A stretch of 64,000 nt of DNA, taken from NCBI GenBank assembly GCA_025504975.1, contig JANUWI010000018.1:62001-126000 (forward strand), written 5' to 3'. A program made the position numbers and the translations under genes. The stretch is from Plenodomus lindquistii. Its lineage: Eukaryota > Ascomycota > Dothideomycetes > Pleosporales > Leptosphaeriaceae. How positions within the stretch are numbered: position 1 is the first letter of the stretch; the number at the start of each line of letters is the position of its first letter. The notes under the pieces were generated by a model, which saw nothing but the letters and a program-made list of their open reading frames with translations, was not told the origin of the DNA and ran no database searches. Below, piece by piece: positions 53,726 through 64,000 of this stretch.

Positions 53726-55796
53726 ATGGGCAAATCTTTCACGCCAATTCCGCTGCTCAAACATACCAATTATGGCGAGAGTCCAGCAGCCTACACGCTG
53801 CGTGAGCAGCCTATGCATGCCAATCGGCACTTGAGAGTAATTTGTGTTGGAGCGGGTGCATCGGGTCTCTGTCTTGCGTACAAGCTCAAGCACTACTTTA
53901 CCGACTTTACGCTCAACGTTTACGAAAAGAACGAGGATATCGGTGGTACTTGGTTTGAAAACAGATATCCGGGTTGTGCGTGTGACATCCCTGCGTGAGT
54001 GCAATAATCATGGACCCTGTGCTGCGATGATTGTAGCTCACGGAATACCTTGATAGGCACAACTACACATATAGTTTCCACCCCAACCCCAATTGGTCAG
54101 CCAACTACGCAAGCGCGCGGGAGATCTACAAGTACTTTACAGATTTTGCAGACACGTATGGGTTGCGCCAGTATTTTTCCTGCAAGCACGAAGTCACTGG
54201 CGCTGTTTGGAACGAAGCTGCAAAAGAATGGAATGTAAAGATCAAGAAGCCCGACGGCACTGAATTTGGGCAATCCTGCGACTTCTTCATCAACGCATCT
54301 GGAATCCTGAATAATTGGCGATGGCCCAATGTCTCTGGTCTAGATTCCTTCAAAGGGCCGCTCTTACACTCGGCTGCTTGGGATGAAAGTGTGGATCTTA
54401 CCGGTAAACGAGTGGGACTGATTGGCAATGGGTATGCATACGCACACACGTCACGCCAGGCCTGAACAGGCGACTAACTACTCATATAGCTCATCCGGCA
54501 TCCAAATACTCCCACAGATTGAAAAGTCAGTCACGGATTCCAAATGACCCTTCTTGCTTGTCAGGTACTCTAGCTCACACTTTGTCAGGATCGCTTCGCA
54601 TGTCACGACATTTTTCCGAAGCCCAACATGGGTCAGTCCAACAAAGGGTATGGAGTACCACGAGTATACCGAAGAAGAGCGCGCTGCATTCAGGAACGTG
54701 CCCGGCAAAAACCTCGAGATGCGGAAAACACTAGAGAAAAACCTCGCCGTCGACACCTTTCCGCTCGTACTGAGAGGCTCTGCCAGTAACCTCGCTGCCG
54801 AGGGCTACATGAGGCAGCAAATGGAGATAAAACTTGGAAAGGGAGAGCTCGCTTCAAAGCTGTTGCCAAAATTCCCTGTAGGGTGTAGGCGCTTCACAGT
54901 AAGTTGGACGACGAAGATTCTGAGCGGTGTGCACGTCGGACTGACATTTCCAAGCCCGGTGTCGGATATCTGGAAGCCTTGGGCAAAGAGAACGTTACAG
55001 TCGTCTTCGACGAAGTTGTCAAACTCACACCTACATCGGCGATTACACGGAACAACACCGAAGTCGAACTCGATGCCATGATCTGCGCAACAGGCTTCGA
55101 CACCTCTTTCAGACCGCGCTTCTCAATCATTGGCCGTGGCGGTAAAGATCTCCGCGAGGAGTGGGCAGCCGAAGCGCGAAGCTATCTCAGCATCGCAGCT
55201 CACGGTTTCCCAAATTACTTCATGTGAGTTGCGGCTTGAGTCCTAGCAGTGACATGATAGCACTCCTGCTGATACATGATACCAGGTTCCTCGGTCCCAA
55301 CAGCCCCGTCGGAAACGGCCCATTCATCGTAGCGATGGAGACTGAAGCAGAGTATATGGCTAAATTCATGGATCGCTGGCAGAAAGAAGACGTCTCGTCG
55401 TTTGATCCCAAGCTCGAAGCTGTCAATGACTTCATCCAACACAAGGACAAGGCGATGGAGAGGACAGTATGGTCGGGCAATTGTCCATGCTGGTATAAGG
55501 ATCGTGTCTCAGGGAAGGTCATAGCGCTGTGGCCGGGCTCGTCGCTGCATTACATGGAAGCGCTTGCGCAGCCTCGGTATGAGGATTACGATATCACATA
55601 TCGAAGTAGGAATAGGTTTGCGTACTTTGGGAACGGGTTTTCGCAGACGGAGCTGTGTCCTGATATTGATCCGGTGGCATACATTCGTGACAAGGATGAC
55701 GGGGTACCGCTATCGAGGGGGCTGGTGTTGGGGGGTCCTTGGAACGCGAAGAGTATCGGGGATGTTCTTGCTATTGCGAAGAAGCCCTCTTTGTAA
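53726..55796 (+). CDS. Baeyer-Villiger flavin monooxygenase (type I)
   Basis: Six exons 53726-53994, 54057-54431, 54490-54525, 54589-54898, 54955-55223 and 55286-55796, about 589 residues. First Rossmann motif VGAGASGL at about 41-48; GGTW box (EDIGGTWFENRYPGCACDIPA); the BVMO fingerprint FxGxxxHxxxWD as FKGPLLHSAAWD at about 188-199; second (NADPH) Rossmann GLIGNGSSGIQILP; late motif DAMICATGFDTSF. All are intact, so an enzyme inserting oxygen next to a ketone to give an ester or lactone is expected. With the phenol hydroxylase and extradiol dioxygenase, one option is conversion of an aryl ketone to an aryl ester, but no esterase gene is in the window. Cytosolic. Confidence 0.9.
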
Positions 55797-56265
55797 TCTT
55801 GAATTTGTTTTGATAGCTATAGCTGGTGCATCAGCGGCTCACCTCTACGGCCGTCCTCTCACGTTCGGCTCCTCTTTTCTGATGGACCGAGTCTTCGTGC
55901 TTGTAGGGCTGCCTTTCACGATTCATGAAATCAACGCGAGGATACGATGCATGACTGATGTTCGTACCAGATCGTCTGCTTCGAGTAAAGCTGCTGGCAC
56001 TGATCACTTTTAATGATGCAAGGAGAGAGCTATATATACAACATCCCTATAGCAACCTCTGCATGCGCCGCTCCAAATTGCATCGCGAAGCTGTGGCGGT
56101 TCGAAAGATTCGTTTAAGAAACGTCGCGAGGAAAAAAGTTCGATAGGCCCGGGGTCATCGGACTAAGCCCTGATACTGGCTTGACAAAGCACGACATATA
56201 CCGCCGGATCACTTCTTCGTTCGGAGATATGGCACCATCATCGTGCTCGCAGAGTTCGTCAACCC
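55797..56265. other. 3' flanks of BVMO and regulator genes (convergent)
   Basis: About 470 bp. A minus-strand frame (56114-56296) is open but is read here as the regulator's 3' flank, or part of a frame-shifted tail. No other gene was recognised. Confidence 0.45.
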
Positions 56266-58059
56266 CTAAACGATCACAATCAGTTTCCATTGACAATATA
56301 GCAAGCTCAAAAATAAACTTATTCGAGACTCACTTGATGCGATCAGCCCAATCGTCCACTTCGATGCGAACTGCCTGAGCAAGAGGCGCGACAAATCCCG
56401 ACAACTTGACAACGTTATCGGATCCTTAGGCTGCGTTTCGTTGTGGTCTGAGAATGGGTTGACAAGCATGAAGGTGAAGAAGGGATGTGCGGTAGCGATT
56501 TGTTCTGGTTTCCATCGTGAAAGGATTCGGGCCTTGTCGAATGCGAACGAGTTGGGCATCATGCTCGCTCCTGAGGTTCGCGCGCCGATTCCATTCATGT
56601 ACCATGACGTGGATAGTAGCATCATGTGGGTTCCCATGACCCAGTTCCTGTCGTGCATACTAGCGGGATTGGTGTTTACATGGTCAGCTTCCAGTGACAT
56701 TGACGGGGGGAGTGCCAGCCTCATGCAACTAAGATCATTTTCGAGACGGATCTGCATTTCTGGCGAGATTGGCTCTTTTCTCAACCGATGGTTTTGAACC
56801 AGAGACATGAGGTGGTTCGCTACGAGGAACCAAGCCCTCGCACTCTGATTCTCAGTGCGATCTAGCGACTTCCAACATGTCCCCGGGTTGGACAGGAGTG
56901 GTGCAGATGGGATTTCGACGTCGCTGAACCACTGCTCGTCCGACACCGGAAGCAGGACTGACGTCCGAGAACAATCGATCATGGCTGGCCGGGAAGAGAT
57001 GATGCTGCCAAACATGTCCAGTTCCCAAACCCCCCACCAGGCTCTACGCAGTTCTTCTTTCTCCGACCAAGTCATGTCTTGAGCGGCATTTGAGTCCTCG
57101 TCGTCCACGTTGTCCAGGCCAAGTTCGTAGGCTAATTGTACGCAAATGCCCGTGTGGACCCATCCCTGGAGAAAGACCCCACGGTTGTAAGAGTAGAATG
57201 CATACATGATCGTTCCTTGCAGATATGCAAGTGTGGGGCTGGTAAAGGCCCTGCATTTTGAAAGATAGTCGCCAGCCATTTCGAAAAACTTGTGGCCTCG
57301 TTCGGCGGCCGGTGTTTGTTTGAGCGAGTCGTCATCGGAGTATCGCGCAGCTAGGGCAAAGGCGGTGGATAGGAGGAAGGCCTCATCGGATGGTAGATCT
57401 TTCAAAGGATCGTCGCCGAGGAGAAGATCACGGTATCGACGGAGGAACCTAGGTTTGTGCAGGATTGGTAACCAAGGTTGAATGTGGTCGAAGAACAGAT
57501 CCATGAGCTTGGTAGACATGGAGGTGGGGGAACTGTGATTTTGCGGACTCGATGTTTTACTGCTGCTGCCATCTGATGAATTTGAATAGGTGGAAGGTGG
57601 TTGTAACGGCGCATGTCCGAAGCCTAGGTCGCTGGTAGTGAAAGCACCCATGTCCTGTGCTGACCTGAGTTCTCCTTGTTGAAATGCGGGATCCAGGCTC
57701 TGCGATTGCCCGAGGGCCATGTAGTCCACATTATCATCCAGGGTGAATAAGTCGGTGAGTCTGGGGGAGGTCTGATCCATCGGCGGCGGCGCTAGCGCGT
57801 TGTTCTCGAGCAGCGGGAAAAGCCAATCTCCATCGTCGTGGAAGGCTCGCATGGGGAGCTTTTTCCTGGGCTTGAGGCTCTGCACTGATCGCTTTCGCTT
57901 GCTGGGAAATTCGCAGATAGTAGATGTCCGATCGCATAGACTACATATTGGGAGTTTCCGGTCGCATCTGGTCTTCTTCTTGTGACAAGATTCACAAGCC
58001 CGTCGAGAGAATCCTTGCGGCTGTGCTGCTGTTGCCTCAACGGTGGCAACTTCGGTCAT
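56266..58059 (-). CDS. Zn2Cys6 transcription factor, probable cluster regulator
   Basis: 597 residues as read. The DNA-binding domain has six Cys at about 22, 25, 32, 39, 42 and 49 (CESCHKKKTRCDRKLPIC...LC...IC; spacing CX2CX6CX6CX2CX6C), followed by a basic linker KRKRSVQSLKPRKK. The middle is a fungal-specific homology region (WLPILHKPRFLRRY; DEAFLLSTAFALAARYSDD; YLQGTIMYAFYSYNRG; QLAYELGLDNVDDED; RRAWWGVWELDMFGS). After NPFSDHNETQPKDP the current frame looks poor (ITLSSCRDLSRLLLRQF). One extra base at the CC of 56420-56421 would give DNVVKLSGFVAPLAQAVRIE and end naturally at TGA 56330-56332. Likely controls the divergent catabolic genes through CGG sites. Confidence 0.85.
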   Translation of the reverse strand: MTEVATVEATAAQPQGFSRRACESCHKKKTRCDRKLPICSLCDRTSTICEFPSKRKRSVQSLKPRKKLPMRAFHDDGDWLFPLLENNALAPPPMDQTSPRLTDLFTLDDNVDYMALGQSQSLDPAFQQGELRSAQDMGAFTTSDLGFGHAPLQPPSTYSNSSDGSSSKTSSPQNHSSPTSMSTKLMDLFFDHIQPWLPILHKPRFLRRYRDLLLGDDPLKDLPSDEAFLLSTAFALAARYSDDDSLKQTPAAERGHKFFEMAGDYLSKCRAFTSPTLAYLQGTIMYAFYSYNRGVFLQGWVHTGICVQLAYELGLDNVDDEDSNAAQDMTWSEKEELRRAWWGVWELDMFGSIISSRPAMIDCSRTSVLLPVSDEQWFSDVEIPSAPLLSNPGTCWKSLDRTENQSARAWFLVANHLMSLVQNHRLRKEPISPEMQIRLENDLSCMRLALPPSMSLEADHVNTNPASMHDRNWVMGTHMMLLSTSWYMNGIGARTSGASMMPNSFAFDKARILSRWKPEQIATAHPFFTFMLVNPFSDHNETQPKDPITLSSCRDLSRLLLRQFASKWTIGLIASSESRISLFLSLLYCQWKLIVIV

Positions 58060-59703
58060 GGCGCACTGTGGATGATCTAGTGTTATTTATGCTTCTCAGT
58101 ACAAAGGAGGAATGCGGTGCGCGCGCGCAGTTTCGAGACCTGGAGACGAGGTGCAGTCGGAGGGCACGGGAGCGGAATTGCGGCTTGACAAGTGTCGAAC
58201 CACGGGCTATGCGGGGTTGTGCCCACCTCGGTCTCCGCCCGTATGCCCGTGCAACGATTAGAAAGATGCATTGATGCAATTGGCGGCCCCGCATTCCGGG
58301 GTTCGTGCGGCTGATCGTGTCAATTGCATGTTGTGACTAAATAAATGGATGTGATACCCAGTGTACATACGCTCACACAGGTGTGTTCACCATCACAGAC
58401 AGACGCCCACGTTGCTACCTCAAGAATCTCCAAATGGATGAGTTGATTACACTTATTCTCCGTCTAAGCATGAGTACAGCTTGTGGGAATTGCCATGCCA
58501 GTCCTTTCACCTAATCAGGAAAGGCCAGTCTGGAGTCCCCGCATTGAGGACCCCACCCGCTGTCACTTCATACTAATTGGCTACTCAGTACAACACAAGA
58601 TGTTTGTACGTACACCAGATGATCTGGGTTGAACAAGTGGTAGTTGAGGGACTCCAGCAAAGACTGCAAAAACGATTTGTTGAGAGTCAGCAGGCATTGC
58701 ACGAGGCACATCTTCACCCGGTCCTTGATCCCATGCGTCACATGGCTTCATCCATGCTTTCGGCCCGCCTACAGCGCTAGCAAGTCACACGAACATGCAT
58801 GAAACATGTAATGTTGCCTTGCATAACAGTCTCACAGCATATCTGCACGTCGCTGCAAATCTCAGACAAAGTCTATCACGGTCATTACTTCAAGGAATTC
58901 CCAGTAAACAATCGAGGCATACTGTACAATTAGTTCAAGAAGGAGCTGTTCGACCATCTGAATTGCTACAGGGTACAACCACGTTAATTCAGACGTCCAT
59001 TAGTTTTCCTGTGATACCGAACAGGAGTATGTCAGCAGTGAACGTCGACATGCGCAGTGCTGATACACTGTCAACTTAGCTTCTCCTCAATACAGTCTAG
59101 AAGCCAGCGAGGGCCTGATTCAACACGGACACTTACCATCCGCCAATCCAAATACCAAATTGTCCTATTGTACAAGCCTCCGTGTATAAAACTCGCACAG
59201 CCCTTTGCTCTTAACGTCTCCATTTTCTCTTAATGCCTCTAAATTATAGTATAGACTTACAGTAGAGCTCGTATTCTTAAGGTGCGTATTTTGCGTTTAC
59301 AAGATAATCATTTTACGTCTTTGTTTCCTGGATAACAGTCTAGCCTACATGTTAGCTGAAAGAAAAAGCACGCAGGTAGTATACAACAACATTTTAACCT
59401 TCCTAAAAGAATACATGCAATATCCAAGGAGATCAAGTGGACCTCCTGGTACATTGGGTTGATTATAAACGTACTAATATAACAACACTAGGTAATAGAC
59501 TCTAATACCACATAATTAACAGCTGGTAACCCCTTGTGTATATAGACAGTCTTCTCTACTATATTTGTATTTTCTGATCTATACAATTACTACAGTACAG
59601 CGCAATCAACATGCATTTACAAAAAGCACATGTTAATATATCATTCAACGACTACAACAACCACACGCCCACCTATTCCCACTAGCCAAACCCTCTCATT
59701 GCT
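58060..59703. other. Intergenic, AT-rich right part, no gene recognised
   Basis: 1.6 kb with only short open frames. From about 59150 to 59600 the sequence is AT-rich, possibly old repeat sequence marking the right edge of the catabolic block. Nothing specific was recognised. Confidence 0.45.
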
Positions 59704-60260
59704 TCAATCACTATCAGAATCAGAATCAAGTTCCATATCCACATCCTCCTCCGCTTCAGCTTCAGCTTCAGCTTCCCCTTGCCCCTCCTGCTCAGACTCC
59801 GCTGTTTGTTCCGCGTCGTACGTATATTCGCCCTTACAATACGCAATCCTGTTATGCACCGTTTGCTCCATATCCCTCAACTTCTCGATACGAGCTCATC
59901 GTTTCCCTCGTCTGCATCATCGCCCGCTTTATCGCGCGCTGCCTCGCGACCTCTACGCTCGCTGAAGTATTCCACAGTCAGTTTGTTATCCGGCGTAGAT
60001 TTTCCCAAGACCTCGTGCGAGGATGTAGAGCAGTTCCACGACTAAACATGGAAAGTGTGTGTGTGTGTGTGTGAGGAAGGCGCTCAGAGACTTGTAGGAG
60101 TATAGTATGAAATAGTGACATACGCTTCCATTTCCGCGAGCAATTCTTCTTTATTTAGCAGTTCGTGTTCCCCCCACTCGTCGAGATGCTCGAAGCCCTA
60201 ATCTCGGAGCTCTTCCCATTTTTGCTGGTGCTGGTGGTAGTCGTCTTCGTCGTCGGACAT
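59704..60260 (-). pseudogene. Broken gene for a small acidic protein
   Basis: Minus strand ATG at 60260 opens MSDDEDDYHQHQQKWEELRD, then TAG, then the same frame continues GFEHLDEWGEHELLNKEELL to a strong donor GTATGT. After a GTGTGT-containing intron-like stretch (acceptor TTTAG near 60043), a coding-looking frame reads STPDNKLTVEYFSERRGREA and GDDADEGNDELVSR. It then shifts frame to IEKLRDMEQTVHNRIAYCKGEY and a repetitive acidic end (GEAEAEAEAEAEEDVDMELD) stopping at 59704. At least one stop codon and one or two frame changes separate the parts. The family is not recognised. It is either a pseudogene or a region with base errors. Confidence 0.5.
60056..60075 (+). repeat. TG dinucleotide microsatellite
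   Basis: About nine TG repeats inside the intron-like part of the broken acidic gene. Confidence 0.9.
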
Positions 60261-61541
60261 GGTTTAGTGAGTGAGTATTCAACCCTTGTATCAACAATAG
60301 TGACAAGTATGCCTTGGGGGGACAGCAAGGCTGAGCTTATTTCGTGAGACTGGTAAGGAGCGGAAAAAGTAAGACGGGACTGCTTACTTTATTACCCCTC
60401 TTTCATCTGTATGGTGGGAAGGCCTGAATTCTCGGGCGGAGATCCGTTTTTCAGCGGACGAGGCTGAGATGTGGCATATATGCCACGAGACATGGCTTAG
60501 AGATGGCGAGTGGAACTGGACGAATGGAAAAATCGGAGCGACCACCAGGAGCTATAATAGCCTTTTCCAGTACACCTGGGTGTATGCGCGTAAGCCGAAG
60601 CTGAGCTAATCGGACTAGGTGAGAATTTTGGACCCCGCGGTTCCGTAGTAGGGGTTAGCGAAGGTGGTGTGAAAGCTCAGGAATAATTGGATAGCCTTGC
60701 AGTTATAAGGAAAAAGCAGGGAATCGAGTGACGCTGTGTTTTGTCCCCAACTTCCAAATCTCTTCCGCCTTTAGCATCTGTACAACCTACCATACTCAGA
60801 CACCCAAGATACCACCTATCCGGACACGTATTCCCATACTCTGGTCGCAAGCGGCCATGTCTCAAGAAGGCGAGGATTGTGCATATCTGCATAGCTATAG
60901 GAATGAACTGCTTTTTGCTAAGAGTTCAACTTCAAGGTCTGTCTGCGTTAAGTAGGTATTTACTCGAACCTTTAATAGTATGTACATGTGTACCGATTCC
61001 AACTCTGTACCAAATAACCGTTAAACTCACCGCTACTAACTTTTCACCACTAAACTACACCACAGAACTTGCAACACGACACAGACGAGACAGTGTAAAT
61101 GAGGTCATGGTATCAATTATAATCTATCCTACTTCTCACTACGTCCGTCATTCACCTCATTTCTCCCTCCTCCTTCGAGCATTACACATGCCAACCGTCT
61201 ATGCGCCAAAAACGCCCCTCCCTCCACAGTCCACAGTCCACATTCCTGACAATATATCCAACAACCAGACCTAAAAGCCATACAAGTCCAGCAAAAAAAG
61301 GAAATTCGTAAAAACAGTCGGGATATTAAGATACAAAACTCGTAAGCGTGCGGTATGCAGTGGCCTTGAAAAGACAAACAAACTGGTATAGACCCATGGT
61401 AGTAACGACATGTGTGGAAAAGTATACATGTGCGAAAAACGATGTGTTGGGAAAGTGAAGAATGTACGTGATGCTTGGGGTATCGAGCAGTCTGTGTGCT
61501 GACGACTAACGCGATGACGGTCGAGATGAGCGAGAGACAAT
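60261..61541. other. Intergenic, no gene recognised
   Basis: 1.3 kb. A plus-strand frame of 177 codons (60741-61274) lacks conserved or signal features and overlaps the expected 3' flank of the next gene; not called. Confidence 0.45.
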
Positions 61542-63305
61542 CTACCAGTCCAAAGGTTCGAGCGGAGAAGTGGGGTTGATGGGATCCAAACGAGGTGATT
61601 GCGGCCAAGAATCATCGGCAGGCAGTTCCGTAGCAAGCTTGTGCGAGGGTGGGTATTCCAGCTTAATTTGACCAGACACTGCATCCAGACCGGGTTCGAC
61701 GAGTGTTTCATTAGTTGCGTAAGGATTCGTGACGAACGTAGATTGACTCGAGTTCCCAACAGCGATGTGGTAGGGAGACAGACTGGCTTCTGGGGTTGAA
61801 TGACTGTCCGAGTCGTGCCTCTTCCTCTGAGCTGTAGCGGAAGACAAGCCAAGCTGCTGGAGGGAGCTCACAGCTCGAATAGACATACGTGACAAAGCGT
61901 CGGCATCAGGACCTGGTCGCAGCGAGGAACATTGCTCTTGTTGTTCCGCTTTGGCCAGAAATACATGATAGGCCTCTCGCGCGACGTGGTGCAGCGAAGG
62001 AAGAAGAGGCGGACTGTCGTCCCGACGATGACCAGAGAGTCGCCGAGAAACATGCCTGATCACCTTGTGCACAGATGATGATCTCCTCCGGGGTTTATTC
62101 GTGTTCTCCGAGCGACCGCGACCACTTACAACATATCGCCTCTTCCCTCTACGGTTCGTCACACTACGCCAGGCTGTCAGCTCACCGCCAGCTCAAGCAC
62201 TCTCAAGCCAACTATTGGTACCGAGGAGGAGTAACCTGGCCATTCGGCGCGCCATTGCCCTGTGGCTGGAACTCCATCTCCCGCTTCATCAACTCGAGTG
62301 TCGAAGGGAAGTACGGCTCGACACCATATGTCCTGAGATAGCTGGCAGTCTTCTCGATGCGCTTGATCTCGCGCGAAACGTTCCAGTCCTCGCCCTCGCC
62401 GAAGCGACGCTGAACGACGTCGACCATGGTATCGTCGAGTCGGCTGTAGAAGTCGCGACGGGCGGCGATGTCGCCGGCGTCTGCGCTGTCGATGCCGCCA
62501 TGTGAGTTGAGGTTGCCGCCAAGCTTGAGGATGAGATCAAAGGCATAGCGGGGACCAGCTGGGAGATGTGTGAGGCGCTGGATGTCGGGGAGGAACTTCA
62601 GCATGGCCGAAGCGAAATGTGAGGATGAGATGGAGTCGTTGAGGTCGTCCTGGAGGCGGTGCAGGTCGAAGTTGACAATGGTGATCTTGCGGTCGAGTTG
62701 CGCGTTGAGTGTGGTGGCGGCGTCGGCTGTGGTGGTGTCCATGATCTTTGCAATGGAGACGGGGACATCTAATCTGTGTTAGTATGGGCGTTTCCGGGCA
62801 ATCAAGTCAATGACGTACCTGGCCGCAGTCCACGCTTGTCGATCCAGTTGTGGACTTCTGCGCGCTGCTGCTCGAGCTGGTCCACCCAGGCCTGCATGTC
62901 GGCCAGCTGGCTCTCGAGCTGCTCAATCTTCTCGCTGTAGGGCCGCACTGCCTGGGCAAAAGCCTGGGCAAGCAGATCTGGCATGGGGGCAGGCGCCAGG
63001 TTGCTGGAGGGCGGCATGGCCTGGCTCCTGATGGGCATTGCGCCGTGGCCGCCGTTGGACATGCCCTGAGGCTGCTGCGGCGGCGCGTAGGCCGACTCCT
63101 GGGGCTGCTGGGGGCGGGGATACATGTCGTCGTCGGTGGGGTCGTTGGGCTGCTGCTGCTGCTGATGCTGCTGCAAAAGGACGGGATCCTTGCGCGACGA
63201 CTCTGGGCGGTACTCGTCAATGGACTGGTTGCGGCGGCTTGGCTCTTCCTCGACGTAAGAATTGGCTCTGGAGGAGTTGCGACGCTTGGTGAAGATGCCC
63301 ATCAT
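61542..63305 (-). CDS. Conserved-looking coiled-coil protein of unknown function
   Basis: Three exons proposed: 63305-62819, 62768-62222 and 62163-61542, about 551 residues. Exon 1 encodes MMGIFTKRRNSSRANSYVEE, a Gln/Pro-rich stretch (QQHQQQQQP) and a coiled coil (YSEKIEQLESQLADMQAWVDQL). Exon 2 begins DVPVSIAKIMDTTTADAATT and holds a helical region (QLDRKITIVNFDLHRLQDDL; HFASAMLKFLPDIQRLTHL). The second intron (donor GTACCA, branch GCTGAC, acceptor GTAG) skips a TAG and joins R|VTNRRGKRRYVV to a Ser/Arg-rich tail ending SPRLDPINPTSPLEPLDW. If that intron is not used, the protein ends at 62212 and the tail would lack a start codon. No domain was recognised. Confidence 0.6.
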
Positions 63306-64000
63306 GAGGAAGAAGAAGGTAGCGAGTGCGGACTGGGGGCGGCGTGACTATATGGAGGGGCCGAGCAGGAAGCGAGATTGCGCGTCGTGCAAAGTGAGAG
63401 GGTTGGGGGGCGCTGGTGGTGGGCGAGGTTATTCGAGAATAATTCGGTGGCTGCGCAGCGTTGGTCAGGTGGTTGGGGACCTAGAGCGTCTCTGCGACCA
63501 CGGAACCTGGGCAGCAGACGGATATACGCGCGCAACAACGCCGTCGCACAAGAATACCAGCACAAACAAACAATGCAACGAAGCTCTGTTGCAGCAGAGC
63601 AGAGCAGACGATAGCAATGCAATGTAGAAGAGCGGTCGAACCAGAGGTTGTTGTCGTGGTGATGTCTGCAGCTGGTTATAACGGGAAGCAGAGCGACAAC
63701 GCGACTGGCCCCGCTGCCGACCCGAGAAGGCGCCCCTAGCCTGCCGCACTTTCCCGCCCTGCCATTGGCCAATTCTGCTGCTTCCTGCCCCATTTGGTGC
63801 CCCTGCCATCGTGTTCTCCATGCGCTGTCCACCGCAATCACCTCATTTTCCCAGTAACCCAACCCACCCATCTCGACAATCTCAGGCATCATCACAATCT
63901 CAATCACATCACAATTACAATCAGCAACACCCTTCGACTAGAGTAAATCCGGGATACCCACAAAATCCCACGCTTTTGCTCCAGTCATCCGACAACTGTC
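63306..64000. other. Upstream region at the right edge of the window
   Basis: Promoter and leader of the coiled-coil gene. Short open frames only; nothing recognised up to the window edge. Confidence 0.45.

Noticed and set aside
60741..61274. 177-codon plus-strand frame
   Set aside because: No conserved motif, poor composition, and it overlaps the downstream flank of the minus-strand gene.

Overview
The window is nuclear DNA of a filamentous ascomycete. Genes are intron-containing, with short (about 50-160 bp) GT-AG introns and CTGAC/CTAAC-type branch sites. It carries typical Pezizomycotina genes: NUR1, V-ATPase subunit F, NPC2, mitochondrial N-acetylglutamate synthase, a rhodopsin-domain (Pth11-like) membrane protein, a CAP10/GT90 glycosyltransferase, GMC and P450 enzymes, and a Zn2Cys6 regulator. 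Gene content and the small secreted cysteine-rich proteins fit a plant- or surface-associated Dothideomycete, but the class assignment is inference.

Layout. 0-17 kb is mostly housekeeping or conserved genes: the 3' end of a membrane protein, an acidic F-box-like protein, a secreted low-complexity protein, a P450, two diverged paralogues of a repeat-domain family, NUR1 and VMA7 (divergent), NPC2, and a small acidic protein. 17-30 kb is looser: an AT-rich foldback element (18.1-18.6 kb), an APC-family permease, a Pth11-like receptor, a GNAT acetyltransferase, an alcohol-oxidase-like GMC enzyme, and then an unusual tandem array of seven diverged ~240-bp units, each with a TATA box, all facing left (27.7-29.4 kb). 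29.6-32.7 kb is a GT90 glycosyltransferase with an N-terminal membrane region. 33-40.9 kb is accessory and decaying DNA: a dead aminoglycoside-phosphotransferase-like gene, a tandem pair of eight-cysteine secreted proteins, a 130-bp Tc1/mariner-type MITE, more TATA units, and a diverged, RIP-like duplicate of sequence just downstream of ARG2. 40.9-44.5 kb returns to conserved genes (ARG2 and a 3-hydroxyisobutyrate-dehydrogenase-like gene, divergent).

45.6-58.1 kb is the most coherent functional block. It holds an MFS transporter (FucP-like), a fumarylacetoacetate-hydrolase-family enzyme, a class A flavin aromatic hydroxylase, a type I extradiol ring-cleavage dioxygenase with an intact His-His-Glu metal site, a Baeyer-Villiger monooxygenase with its fingerprint motif, and a Zn2Cys6 transcription factor. 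Together they look like a catabolic cluster for an aromatic compound in which the ring is opened by extradiol (meta) cleavage, which is unusual for ascomycetes. 58-64 kb holds a broken acidic gene and a conserved coiled-coil protein of unknown function.

Several reading frames carry single-base breaks in short homopolymers (regulator C-terminus, a 40-kb gene, the phosphotransferase pseudogene). Some of these may be sequence errors rather than real lesions. All gene models were built by eye from reading frames, splice signals and conserved motifs; no alignments or database searches were run.
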